This document shows, piece after piece, positions 7,138 to 14,452 of a DNA stretch of 17,892 bases. The notes beneath the pieces are model-generated. The model was not told where the DNA came from. It did not search any database and saw nothing but the letters and a program-made list of their open reading frames with translations. This DNA is from JAKASX01 sp035534495 (GTDB lineage Bacteria; Acidobacteriota; Terriglobia; Acidiferrales; UBA7541). The DNA is taken from positions 1 to 17,892 of the forward strand of contig DATLRW010000106.1 in assembly GCA_035534495.1 (NCBI GenBank), given 5' to 3'. Positions within the stretch are counted from its first letter, which is position 1, and each line of letters begins with the position of its first letter. Position numbers and translations under genes: made by a program.

Positions 7138-8571
7138 CTAATTCCGCGGCGCGGCCGCCCTGATCAGTCCCGCCACGTCCGCTTCCGGCAATTTGCACTG
7201 CTTGCCGTCGTCCAGCCGCTTGACCGTGAACTGCCCGGTGCTGACCTCATTTTCTCCGATGATCACCGCAAACCGCGTCCCCAACCGCTCGGCCAGACTC
7301 AATGCCTTTTTCAATCTCGCTTCTTCGGCCGGCAATTCGACCCGCAAACCCTCCCCGCGCAGGCGCCGCGCCAGACTCAGCGCCGCCGGATAAGCCGGCT
7401 CCCCCATCCACACGATGAAGGCGTCGAGCGTGGGCTTGGCATTGACGCCGCCGGCCGTTTGCATCACTTCGATGAACCGGTCCTCGCCGAGAGCGAAGCC
7501 GATGCCTTTCACCGGAGGCCCGCCGAGCATTTCCGAGAGCCCGTCGTAGCGCCCGCCGCCCGCGAGTGCGTTTTGCGCGCCCAGATGAGGGCTGGTGATC
7601 TCGAACGTCGTGCGCATGTAATAGTCGAGCCCGCGCACCAGGCGTGATTCGTGCTTGTAGGGAATCCGGCGCAAATCGAGCTGTTTGAGCAAATCGGCGA
7701 AGTGCTTTTGGCAGTCCTCGCACAAATTGTCCGAGATGCGCGGCAGCTTCTCGATGATCGGTTGTTCTTCCGGCAGCTTCGAATCGAAGACGCGCAGGGG
7801 ATTGGTTTCGACGCGCCGCTGGCTGTCGGGCCCAAGCTGATCCTTTACCTTGTGCAGCTCCTCGCGCAGCTTTTCGATGTAGGCGGGCCGGCAATTCGCA
7901 TCGCCAATCGAATTCACCAGCAGCGTCCAGTCGTTCACTTTGCAGCGCCCGATCAGCACCGTCAGCATCTCGATCAATTCGGCGTCGATGGCCGGATGAT
8001 CGCTTGCGCCCAGCACTTCCGCGCCAATCTGATAGAACTGCCGGTAGCGGCCTTTCTGCGGCCGCTCGCGCCGGAACATCGGCCCGGTGTAATAGAGCTT
8101 CACCAGCCCCGGCTGCGTCTGCATCCCATGTTCGATGTAAGCCCTTACCACGGACGCCGTTGCCTCCGGCCGCAGTGTCAGGCTTTCCGCGGGGCGACGC
8201 ACTCTTGCGGCAGCACGCGCCACCTCACTTAGGATCTGCGGGCTGTTTTCCTCCAGCAGCGCCTGTATGGGCCCTTCTCCGGGGTCCCGACTCAGCTCTT
8301 CCGGGATCCGCTCTTGCAGGTCCTCATACCTTTCCTCGGGAGTGAATTGGTTGAGGAAAGTAAACATCTCCTTTGAGACAATGTCGGTTTCACCGCCGAT
8401 GGAGCGGGCGAAAAGTTCCGTCTCCTCGAAAATAGGCAAGCGAATTTCGCGGAAATTGTAGCTTTCGAGCACGCCGCGCGCGGTCTGCTCGAACCAGTTC
8501 CAAAGGGAACTGTCGGGCGGCACGATGTCCCGCACGCCGCGCACGGCGCGGAATTTCTTCTTCTCGGTCAC
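7138..8571 (-). CDS. hisS: Histidyl-tRNA synthetase with an extra internal segment
   Basis: This class II synthetase charges tRNA-His. Motifs in order are RGVRDIVPPD (11-20), LTLRPEATASVVRAY (131-145), motif 2 FRRERPQKGRYRQFYQIGAE (166-185), LCEDCQKHF (283-291), the histidine-binding LVRGLDYYMRTTFE (311-324), GGGRYDGL (338-345), motif 3 GIGFALGEDR (356-365) and a C-terminal anticodon domain. At 477 residues it is about 50 longer than usual. The excess is residues about 73-128 (bases 8188-8355), between MFTF and ESLTLRPE, where most HisRS have a short turn. The insert is acidic and helical-looking, and it uses AGG, AGA, ATA, CTA and AGT codons that are scarce nearby. The start is GTG at 8571, with GGGGA about 5 nt upstream. 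Confidence 0.96.
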   Translation of the reverse strand: MTEKKKFRAVRGVRDIVPPDSSLWNWFEQTARGVLESYNFREIRLPIFEETELFARSIGGETDIVSKEMFTFLNQFTPEERYEDLQERIPEELSRDPGEGPIQALLEENSPQILSEVARAAARVRRPAESLTLRPEATASVVRAYIEHGMQTQPGLVKLYYTGPMFRRERPQKGRYRQFYQIGAEVLGASDHPAIDAELIEMLTVLIGRCKVNDWTLLVNSIGDANCRPAYIEKLREELHKVKDQLGPDSQRRVETNPLRVFDSKLPEEQPIIEKLPRISDNLCEDCQKHFADLLKQLDLRRIPYKHESRLVRGLDYYMRTTFEITSPHLGAQNALAGGGRYDGLSEMLGGPPVKGIGFALGEDRFIEVMQTAGGVNAKPTLDAFIVWMGEPAYPAALSLARRLRGEGLRVELPAEEARLKKALSLAERLGTRFAVIIGENEVSTGQFTVKRLDDGKQCKLPEADVAGLIRAAAPRN

Positions 8572-8645
8572 TTTTTCCCCTGGTTGCTAAACCAACGAGT
8601 TTATCAGGTTGGCCAAAAATCCGTCGATTCCGTCATGGCGGCGGG

Positions 8646-9164
8646 CTAGCCGCCGTGCTCGGCCTGATGCGCCTTCTTATATTCCAGATACCGCGCCACA
8701 TAGGCGTCGATGGATGCCTGATCTTCGTCGGTCAGCTGGCGCCGCACCTTGCCGGGATGGCCCATGACGAGGCTGCCGGGAGGGATAATCGTTTTCTCGG
8801 GAATCAACGTGCCGGCGGCCACGAGCGATCCCGTGCCGATTCGCGCGCCGTTCAGGATGATTGAGCCCATGCCGATGAGGCAGCGCGATTCGACCGTGCA
8901 GCCATGCAACAGGGCCCCATGTCCCACCGTCACCCCGTCGCCCACGATCACCGAAAACAGCTCCTTCATTCCGTGAAGAACGGAGTTGTCCTGGATGCTG
9001 GTTCGCTTGCCCACGCGGATGAAATGCACGTCGCCGCGCAACACCGCGCCGGGCCAGATGCTGGCGTCTTCCTCGATCGTGACGTCGCCGATGAGCGTCG
9101 CGGCCGGATCGACCCAGGCGCCCGGCGCGATTTGCGGCGTTTTACCCTGATAGCTGCGAATCAT
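8646..9164 (-). CDS. Gamma-carbonic anhydrase-like hexapeptide-repeat protein
   Basis: This is a left-handed beta-helix protein of the gamma-carbonic anhydrase/YrdA-like family. Members are trimers that bind a metal between subunits; some hydrate CO2 and others have unknown substrates. The 172 residues are built of hexapeptide turns (IGDVTIEEDASIWPGAVLRG and onward). They keep the expected metal-ligand histidines in NSVLHG and VTVGHGALLHG, and end in a helix (LTDEDQASIDAYVARYLEYK). I chose the ATG at 9164 because AAGGAGG lies just upstream and the conserved fold begins there. A longer frame to 9584 has no family similarity in its extra part. It lies 74 bp upstream of hisS. True carbonic anhydrase activity is not shown by sequence alone. 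Confidence 0.92.
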   Translation of the reverse strand: MIRSYQGKTPQIAPGAWVDPAATLIGDVTIEEDASIWPGAVLRGDVHFIRVGKRTSIQDNSVLHGMKELFSVIVGDGVTVGHGALLHGCTVESRCLIGMGSIILNGARIGTGSLVAAGTLIPEKTIIPPGSLVMGHPGKVRRQLTDEDQASIDAYVARYLEYKKAHQAEHGG

Positions 9165-9237
9165 GGTCACCTCCTTGGAAAGTAGACAAAGGATACTCCA
9201 GCCGGCGGGCATCGGCGCAGGCAAGGCTTTCGAGGAC

Positions 9238-9687
9238 TCAGCGCGGAGGGGGACGGCGCTTCGGGCGGGAGCGCGAGCGCGGGCGGCGGGAACCGGCAGG
9301 CCGCTTCGCCTGGAGCGATGCCTGTGTTTTGCGCGGCAGTTTGGAAAAAACCAGCTCGTAGGAACGGAGCAGCAGAGCCTCGATTTCAGTGCGCGACAGG
9401 GCATTGTTCGAATGGGGGCCTGAACCGGGCAGCGAATCGGGCGCCGATTCGAGCGCGGCCCAATCGGCGCGGGCCAGATAGGGAGCGGGAAGGACGCCGG
9501 GCCGCTCGACCAGTTCAGCAAATTCCTCCCGGCCGCACTTGAAAGACAGCCAGGCCTCGGAGGGTTCCAGGCGCGCCACGGCATACATCCGGCCGCCCAC
9601 TTTGAAGACCAGCGCGTCTTCCCATTGAATCTGTTCGGTCGTGTGCGGAAGCGCCAGGCAGAAGCGGCGAAGCCATTCGACGTCCAT
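9238..9687 (-). CDS. MmcQ/YjbR family protein
   Basis: This is a small cytoplasmic protein of the MmcQ/YjbR (CyaY-like fold, DUF1801-neighbour) type; its function is poorly defined, and DNA binding has been proposed for the family. The 149 residues include the family pattern FCLALPHTTEQIQWEDALVFKVGGRMYAV near the start, then LSFKCGREEFAELVERPGVLPAPYLARADWAAL and a helical SRTEIEALLLRSYELVFSKLP. The last 25 or so residues are an unusual Arg/Pro/Ser tail, strongly basic, that could bind nucleic acid (inference). The ATG at 9687 was preferred to 9717 because the family starts with an MDVEWLRRF-like helix. No strong Shine-Dalgarno is visible. Neighbours are mrp upstream (91 bp) and the gamma-CA-like gene downstream (73 bp). 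Confidence 0.85.
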   Translation of the reverse strand: MDVEWLRRFCLALPHTTEQIQWEDALVFKVGGRMYAVARLEPSEAWLSFKCGREEFAELVERPGVLPAPYLARADWAALESAPDSLPGSGPHSNNALSRTEIEALLLRSYELVFSKLPRKTQASLQAKRPAGSRRPRSRSRPKRRPPPR

Positions 9688-9778
9688 GAGAAAAGCGTAG
9701 CGGAGCGCCGGAGCCAAGTCGAGAGATCAGTCCGGCGCGGCTGCCGAAACAGGAGAATTCCTGCGCTTTTCGTTTGGT

Positions 9779-10855
9779 TTAGAGGATTTCGACGACGGGC
9801 GCCTGCGTGCCCAGATTGACCACCGAAAGCCGCGCGGCAACCTGGCGGGCCATGGCGAACAGGCTTTTTGCGCCGCGAAAATCCTCGCCAAACGCCGTAG
9901 CCGGCTTGCCGGTGTCTCCGCCAATCCGGATTCCCGGCTCGATCTCGATCTCGCCCAAAAACGGGACGCCGAACTGTTCCGCCATCCGCCGCCCTTCGCC
10001 GTGGCCGAAAATGTCGACCCGTTTCGAGCAGTGCGGGCAGCTCAGATAGCTCATATTCTCGACCACGCCGAGGATCTCGACGTTCACTTGCCGGAACATT
10101 TCCACGGATTTGCGCACGTCCGCCACGGATACCGCCGACGGCGTCGTTACGATCACCGCGCCGGAAAGCGGCACCGACTGCACCAGCGACAGGGCCACAT
10201 CGCCCGTGCCCGGCGGAAGATCGATCACCAGATAATCGAGGTCGCCCCAGCGCACACTGCGCAAAAACTGTTGCATCACGCTGTGCAGCATCGGGCCGCG
10301 CCAGATCAGGGGGCGGTCGCCCGGATTCAGCAGTCCCATGGATATCATCTTTACGCCGTAGGCTTCGACCGGCAGGATCGTGCGTTCGTCAATGGCCTTG
10401 GGCTCCTCCGTCGTGCCCAGCATGAGGGGAACGTTCGGGCCATAGACGTCGGCGTCGAGCAGGCCGACCGTCGATCCCATTCGTGCGAGCGCCACGGCCA
10501 GGTTCACGGCGACCGTCGTTTTACCGACGCCTCCCTTGCCGCTGCCTACGGCAACCAGATTCTTGACGCCGGGAATACCGGCCTTGTCGCCGCCCGTGCG
10601 GCCGTGCGGAACGGCGGCATCGAAATGCATTTTGACTTCCCGAACGCCCAGCCCCGCAAGCGCCGCGCGGATATCGCGCTCGATGCTTTCGCGAAGCGGG
10701 CAGGCGGGCGTTGTCAGCGTCACGACGAGTGAAACCACGCCGTCCCGCAAATCGCCCAGCTTCACCATGCCCAGCGAGACGATATCCTTGTGAAGTTCGG
10801 GATCTTGCACGCTGCGCAGGGCTTCGATGACGGCTTCGCGCGTTAGCTCGGGCAT
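9779..10855 (-). CDS. mrp: Mrp/ApbC P-loop Fe-S cluster carrier ATPase
   Basis: This cytoplasmic MinD-like ATPase assembles or carries iron-sulfur clusters for apo-proteins. The 358 residues contain an N-terminal MIP18/DUF59 domain (about 1-85) with TLTTPACPL (47-54). A linker follows, then the deviant Walker A GSGKGGVGKTT (104-114), the switch region LLDADVYGPNVP (142-153), the DLPPGTGD motif (222-229), and CPHC (283-286), the pair of cysteines that bridges an Fe-S cluster between two monomers. Length and domain order are normal. The ATG at 10855 has AAGGA about 11 nt upstream, and a good sigma70-like promoter lies at 10897-10925. It is the first gene of the long minus-strand run. Confidence 0.96.
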   Translation of the reverse strand: MPELTREAVIEALRSVQDPELHKDIVSLGMVKLGDLRDGVVSLVVTLTTPACPLRESIERDIRAALAGLGVREVKMHFDAAVPHGRTGGDKAGIPGVKNLVAVGSGKGGVGKTTVAVNLAVALARMGSTVGLLDADVYGPNVPLMLGTTEEPKAIDERTILPVEAYGVKMISMGLLNPGDRPLIWRGPMLHSVMQQFLRSVRWGDLDYLVIDLPPGTGDVALSLVQSVPLSGAVIVTTPSAVSVADVRKSVEMFRQVNVEILGVVENMSYLSCPHCSKRVDIFGHGEGRRMAEQFGVPFLGEIEIEPGIRIGGDTGKPATAFGEDFRGAKSLFAMARQVAARLSVVNLGTQAPVVEIL

Positions 10856-10896
10856 TCTGCTGAGGTCCTTTCGACGGAATCGCGACCGATCAATCC

Positions 10897-10925
10897 ATCA
10901 TAGACTGCGCCACCTGGACCGACAA
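10897..10925 (-). promoter_or_regulatory. Candidate sigma70 promoter for mrp
   Basis: On the minus strand, TTGTCG (10925-10920), a 17-bp spacer and TATGAT (10902-10897) match the -35 and -10 consensus at 4 of 6 and 5 of 6 positions. Transcription would begin near 10890, about 35 nt before the mrp start codon. Confidence 0.5.
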
Positions 10926-11206
10926 GGCAGTCACGGAAGCGACAAGCCGCTGGCCGGAACATCCATTCGCGGGGCGCTCTGTCTGGTCCTATATCCTCCG
11001 CATTAGCCGGGAACCGAACCCTGCTGATTCGGTGATTTCCCCCGCAGTCCTGCGTAAATTGCCGTCCGAGCCCGGCCGGCCGTGCCGGTGCGCCATCTAA
11101 CCCAATGTGATGCAATGAGATATGGGCCGCTGGCTACGGCCCCCACATTGCTCGGTGTTTTTCCAGGTGTACAAGCCCCAAACCGATGGGCGAGGATTGT
11201 CCAGCG
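10926..11206. other. Intergenic region between divergent mrp and the usp gene
   Basis: The whole gap (10856-11206) is 351 bp. Apart from the mrp promoter I see no convincing gene. A minus-strand frame at 10843-11115 overlaps the mrp start and has no recognisable content. A weak plus-strand promoter for the next gene is possible: TTGCTC (11148-11153), 16 bp, TACAAG (11170-11175). Confidence 0.4.
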
Positions 11207-11638
11207 ATGAAAATTCTACTGGCCATCGATGATTCCGCGTTCTCCCAAACAGCAACCGAGACCCTGGTGGCGCAATTGCCCAAGGAGGATACGGAAGTTC
11301 TCGTCCTTCACGTGGTTGAGCCCATATCCATCTCCGTTCCCCCGGAGATGGCGTCCGGCTATTACCCCGAGCTAAACGATCAGGCGGAAAAAGGCCAGAA
11401 GCTGGTCGAGGGGGCGGTCCAAGCGCTCCAGGCGGCCGGTTTCAAGGCCACTTCGCGGGTGGAGAAAGGCGATCCGAGAAGCGCCATTTTGGATCAAGCC
11501 GCCGCATGGCCTGCCGACCTGATCGTGCTGGGCTCGCATGGCCGGAGGGGTCTGATCCGCTTCCTGCTGGGCAGTGTTGCGGAAGCGGTGGCCCGGCACG
11601 CTCGTTGTTCGGTGGAAATCGTCCGAATGCCTCATTGA
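11207..11638 (+). CDS. Universal stress protein (UspA family), ATP-binding type
   Basis: This is a small cytoplasmic alpha/beta protein of the Usp family, often induced in stress or slow growth. The 143 residues begin MKILLAIDDSAFS, with the family's N-terminal strand and Asp. They end with the nucleotide-binding pattern G-2x-G-9x-G-S seen as GSHGRRGLIRFLLGS, then VARHARCSVEIVR, so it belongs to the ATP-binding class rather than the UspA-proper class (inference from motif). I chose the ATG at 11207 over 11186 because the fold begins there and GAGGA lies 10 nt upstream. It precedes the SRPBCC gene by 93 bp on the same strand. Confidence 0.93.
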   Translation: MKILLAIDDSAFSQTATETLVAQLPKEDTEVLVLHVVEPISISVPPEMASGYYPELNDQAEKGQKLVEGAVQALQAAGFKATSRVEKGDPRSAILDQAAAWPADLIVLGSHGRRGLIRFLLGSVAEAVARHARCSVEIVRMPH

Positions 11639-11672
11639 AGCCCCCATTGAGGGTTGGTACTTTCCTGGCCTC

Positions 11673-11690
11673 GCGCCTCGGGTGAGGCGC
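11673..11690 (+). other. GC-rich hairpin between usp and the SRPBCC gene
   Basis: GCGCCTC (11673-11679), loop GGGT and GAGGCGC (11684-11690) form a perfect 7-bp stem with no T tract. A second short stem, GCCCC/GGGGC, follows near 11700-11715. Together they may attenuate read-through from the usp gene or fold the leader of the next operon. Confidence 0.4.
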
Positions 11691-11731
11691 CTGGACTTTG
11701 CCCCACGGCGGGGCCGCAACGGGAGCGTGAA

Positions 11732-12412
11732 ATGATGGACGGCACGAACGCCGGAATACCCGTTGTGCAAGTTCGTCTGGCGGCGCCGCAGCCCGGCGCA
11801 CAGCGGCAAAAATGGTATCGCCGGCTCACTTTTCTATTCGGCGGCCACGCCGTCGATGAATCCGTCACGACTCGAATTCATTTCGATGCCTGCCCCGACG
11901 CCGTTTGGAATCAGATGATGTTCTACGAGGAGGTCCCGGGGCGACCGCCGTGGCCTCTGCGCCTGTTCCTGCCCGCGCCCACGGGGACCGAAGGGGATAA
12001 GGGCGTCGCCGGGGCAATCGTCCGCTGCGCCTATCAGGGAGGGGACTTGTACAAACGCATCACAGCGGTGGATGCCCCCCGGTCGGTGCGTTTCGAGGTC
12101 GTCCGGCAACACCTGGGGATTGAGGACTGCGTTGTCGCGCTGGGCGGTTCTTATCGGATTGACAGCCGCGGCGATGGCTGCGATGTCTCGCTGACGACGA
12201 ATTACCGGGCCTGCCTGTGCCCGCGCCGCTTGTGGCGCCCGGTGGAAAAGCTTCTGGCCCGCCAGCTTCATCGTCATATCCTTGATGGTATGAACGCGGC
12301 GCTTTCTCCTGGGACGCCGGCAGCTCCGCCGGTCCACCCGCCCCGCCCGAACGCCAAAATCGCTCCTGGAGGCCTTGCGTGCACGCCCTCGCAATCCCAT
12401 TCCCGCCGCTGA
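11732..12412 (+). CDS. SRPBCC-type (START/Bet v 1-like) protein
   Basis: The 226-residue product resembles SRPBCC/polyketide-cyclase-like ligand-binding proteins. After a linker comes a typical first strand, VDESVTTRIHFDACPDAVWNQMMFYEEV, then PFxP-like loops. LYKRITAVDAPRSVRFEVVRQ matches the ItxVdpPrrl segment of the fold, GGSYRIDSRGDGCDVSLTTNY gives the antiparallel strands, and a long C-terminal helix follows (LWRPVEKLLARQLHRHILDGMNAAL). The last 35 residues are Pro-rich and probably disordered. Such proteins bind hydrophobic ligands; the ligand here is unknown. I chose the ATG at 11732 because GGGAG lies 6 nt upstream. Its 3' end overlaps the next gene by 34 nt, which suggests translational coupling. 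Confidence 0.8.
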   Translation: MMDGTNAGIPVVQVRLAAPQPGAQRQKWYRRLTFLFGGHAVDESVTTRIHFDACPDAVWNQMMFYEEVPGRPPWPLRLFLPAPTGTEGDKGVAGAIVRCAYQGGDLYKRITAVDAPRSVRFEVVRQHLGIEDCVVALGGSYRIDSRGDGCDVSLTTNYRACLCPRRLWRPVEKLLARQLHRHILDGMNAALSPGTPAAPPVHPPRPNAKIAPGGLACTPSQSHSRR

Positions 12413-12774
12413 TCGTCCTGCGCGCGAGCGTGGCGGCCGTCTGGTTGTACGAGGGGTTATGGTGCAAGCTCCTGGGCCGCGTGCGATCGCAAGTTGAGGT
12501 GGTAACAGCGGTGCCGCGGCTGGGGCCGCGCTTCGGTTTGCCGCTTCTGAAGGCGCTGGGCGTCGTCGAAGTCGCCCTGGCCCTATGGGTGATGTGGGGA
12601 ATCGCTCCGGGCCTGTGCGCGATTGTGGAAACGGCTTTTTTGATCGTTCTCAACGCCAACGGCCTCATCTGGGCGCGCCGTTTGATTCACGAACCGGCCG
12701 GCATGGTCGTAAAGAACATCGCATTCCTCGTCCTGGTCTGGGTTTGCGGCGCGATGCCGGGAGGGCGGCTGTGA
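12379..12774 (+). CDS. DoxX-like integral membrane protein
   Basis: The 131-residue product is a four-helix membrane protein of the DoxX-like family (the group with WLYEGLWxKLL near the first helix). Predicted helices by eye are about 8-27, 53-73, 76-95 and 108-126. The HEPAGMVVKNIAFLVLV segment before the last helix is a family hallmark. The start is GTG at 12379, with TGGAGG 6 nt upstream, inside the end of the SRPBCC gene. Its stop TGA overlaps the GTG start of the next gene by 4 nt. No enzymatic role is assigned to this family; its position between a ligand-binding protein and a SAM-type enzyme suggests a membrane-associated partner role (inference). Confidence 0.85.
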   Translation: MHALAIPFPPLIVLRASVAAVWLYEGLWCKLLGRVRSQVEVVTAVPRLGPRFGLPLLKALGVVEVALALWVMWGIAPGLCAIVETAFLIVLNANGLIWARRLIHEPAGMVVKNIAFLVLVWVCGAMPGGRL

Positions 12775-13676
12775 CGGGGGAAACGGTCTGGCGGAACGGG
12801 CGCCTCGGCCCCTCGCGCGGGACCGCGCGCCTTCTTTTCGGGCACATGTACGAAGACGCGGAAATCGAATGTGCGGCGTTTCAGGGCCGCGGACGCGTGT
12901 TTTGCATCGCTTCGGCCGGCGCCACGGCGCTCCGGCTCGCCGGCAGCCACGAAGTGGTCGCTTGCGATGTCAATCCCGCCCAGCTCGCCTACGCCCGGCG
13001 GCGCGCCCGCGGCGGGCGCGCGGAAAACGGGGATGCCGAGCGGGCGATGAGTTTCGCGCGATGTTTCATGCCCCTGGCCGGCTGGCGGGAGGGAGTCCTG
13101 CGCGATTTTCTTTCGCTCACCGACCTCGCCCAGCAGACGGCATTCTGGCGCGAGCGTCTCGATACGCGCCGCTTTCGCGCAGGTTTCGATGCGCTGATGT
13201 CCACGGCCATTCTGCGCGCCGTTTATGCGCCGGAGCTGCTTTCCTCCCTTCCGGCGCGGTTCGGCGCGGTGATGCGAGGCCGCTGGGAGAGGGGATTCGC
13301 CAGGCACCGAAACGCATTCAACCCCTACGCATGGTCATTGTTTCTCGGTGCATCGGGCCTTCCCGGCGAGGCCGGTGAAGAACCGCAAACGGCAGCCCGC
13401 TCCATCCAATTTGCGCCGGGCGACGCCGCATCCGTGCTGGAATCGTGCGCGCCGGCGAGCTTCGACGCCTTTGCGCTTTCGAACATCCTGGACGGGGCAA
13501 GCGCGGCCTACCGGTCGCGGCTCACGCAAGCCGTCCGCCGGGCGGCTTCCGGCAATGCCGTCGTCGTCTGGCGGAGCTTCGCCGAGCCGCCGGCCGGGAT
13601 GGAGGGCAATCAGGCCGAACGCGATCGCTCGATGCTGTGGGGAATCGTCGAAATTCGAAGAGCGCGTTTGTTTTAA
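12771..13676 (+). CDS. DUF3419/BtaA-like SAM-binding protein
   Basis: The 301-residue product resembles the DUF3419 family, whose characterised member BtaA transfers the 3-amino-3-carboxypropyl group of SAM to diacylglycerol in betaine-lipid synthesis. Seen here are HMYEDAEIE (25-33), a SAM-fold start RVFCIASAG (42-50) with acidic strand end DVNPAQLAYA (66-75), FWRERLDTRRFR (125-136), NPYAWSLFLG (184-193), SFDAFALSNILDGA (230-243) and VVVWRSFAEPP (264-274). The GTG at 12771 has GGGAGG 6 nt upstream and overlaps the DoxX-like stop as GTGA. There is no methyltransferase partner like BtaB in the window, so the end product is unknown. A 250-bp gap with a small CCCGCA/TGCGGG hairpin (13746-13761) follows. 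Confidence 0.8.
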   Translation: MTGETVWRNGRLGPSRGTARLLFGHMYEDAEIECAAFQGRGRVFCIASAGATALRLAGSHEVVACDVNPAQLAYARRRARGGRAENGDAERAMSFARCFMPLAGWREGVLRDFLSLTDLAQQTAFWRERLDTRRFRAGFDALMSTAILRAVYAPELLSSLPARFGAVMRGRWERGFARHRNAFNPYAWSLFLGASGLPGEAGEEPQTAARSIQFAPGDAASVLESCAPASFDAFALSNILDGASAAYRSRLTQAVRRAASGNAVVVWRSFAEPPAGMEGNQAERDRSMLWGIVEIRRARLF

Positions 13677-13928
13677 CGAAATCCGCCCCTTTATTTCGTA
13701 GGCGCGGCCGAATCGGAGCAGTCGCGCGCCCTCACGCTCCTCACTCCCGCAGGGATGCGGGGATGCAGGGATGGTTCAAGGATTTTAGTGTCCCAGCAGC
13801 GGCCATGATGTTGCCGCCACAGGCAGAAATTCCTTACGGCCAGATCGAAAAACGTTGGCGGCAGCCCCGAAGTTCGGCATCGACTTTGTTTTGCCAAGGG
13901 CACGGCAAGCGGGTCTTATCTCGGACAG
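13677..13928. other. Gap between converging DUF3419 and MarR genes
   Basis: Both genes end into this 252-bp stretch. It holds a 6-bp stem with loop GGGA (13746-13761) but no T tract. I see no gene, RNA gene or clear repeat in it. Confidence 0.4.
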
Positions 13929-14375
13929 TCACCGGACGAGCGGGCTCTCCCATATGCGGAATAGAGACTCTTTGAGCCGGGCGAAATGCTCGGCTCCAAG
14001 CTCGTCTCTCCATTCGCGCTCGATATCGAGGAGTATGTCGGACATTTTTGCATATGCGGCGTGTCCGCGCTTGGTGAAGCGGATCATTCGCGCGCGGCCC
14101 CCATTCGGCGCGCCGGACCGGACGATATAACCGAGACTTTCCAGGCTGCGGAGCAGTTGGTTCATGGCCTGCTTGCTCATCCCGGCGCGCTCGGCGAGAG
14201 TCCCCGGGCGAACCCCGTCCGGACCCGGAAACTGCAGCACCGCCATATGGGGGATGCGGAGCTCTTTGAAACCGGACGCATTCAGCTCTCGGATGATGCG
14301 GCGCTGGATGGCCTGGGCCGGGACGCGCAGCAAGGCGCCAATGAGCATATCCTCTGTTTTGATTGGGCTCGTCAT
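13929..14375 (-). CDS. MarR-family transcriptional regulator
   Basis: The 148-residue product has the winged helix-turn-helix layout of MarR: an N-terminal dimerisation helix (ALLRVPAQAIQRRIIRELNASGF), then PHMAVLQFPGPDGVRPGTLAERAGMSKQAMNQLLRSLESLGYIVR with the recognition helix at MSKQAMNQLLRSLESLG. The wing contains GGRARMIRFTKRG, and C-terminal helices follow. MarR proteins are dimers that usually repress their own and neighbouring genes until a small ligand binds. It is divergent from the cupin gene, and a perfect palindrome with 8-bp arms lies in the 77-bp shared region, so repression of both is likely (inference). The ATG at 14375 has only a weak ribosome binding site. Confidence 0.93.
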   Translation of the reverse strand: MTSPIKTEDMLIGALLRVPAQAIQRRIIRELNASGFKELRIPHMAVLQFPGPDGVRPGTLAERAGMSKQAMNQLLRSLESLGYIVRSGAPNGGRARMIRFTKRGHAAYAKMSDILLDIEREWRDELGAEHFARLKESLFRIWESPLVR

Positions 14376-14404
14376 TTCTCGCTTGACATCACTCGTAAAG
14401 GAAA

Positions 14405-14439
14405 TTTACCGTTGGCGTATGGTAAATGCAGTTTACCAT
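14405..14439. promoter_or_regulatory. Palindromic operator between marR-type and cupin genes
   Basis: ATGGTAAA (14419-14426), TGCAG, TTTACCAT (14432-14439) is a perfect 21-bp inverted repeat with 8-bp arms. A further half-site, TTTACC, sits at 14405-14410, giving three alternating half-sites. TTGACA at 14383-14388 is a consensus -35 element for the cupin gene, and its -10 would fall on the first half-site (14405-14410, spacer 16). A repressor bound here would cover that promoter. The palindrome also ends right at the cupin ribosome binding site (GGAGG, 14441-14445). Confidence 0.7.
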
Positions 14440-14452
14440 GGGAGGAAGGCAC

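Noticed and set aside
9165..9584. N-terminal extension of the gamma-carbonic anhydrase frame
   Set aside because: The extension overlaps the YjbR-family gene out of frame, and the strong AAGGAGG site at 9171-9177 marks the ATG at 9164 as the start.
10843..11115. Minus-strand open frame of 90 codons upstream of mrp
   Set aside because: It overlaps the mrp start and the mrp promoter, has no ribosome binding site and no recognisable composition or motif.
11654..11731. Upstream extension of the SRPBCC gene to an ATG at 11654
   Set aside because: The extra residues cover the intergenic hairpins, and the GGGAG site points to the ATG at 11732.
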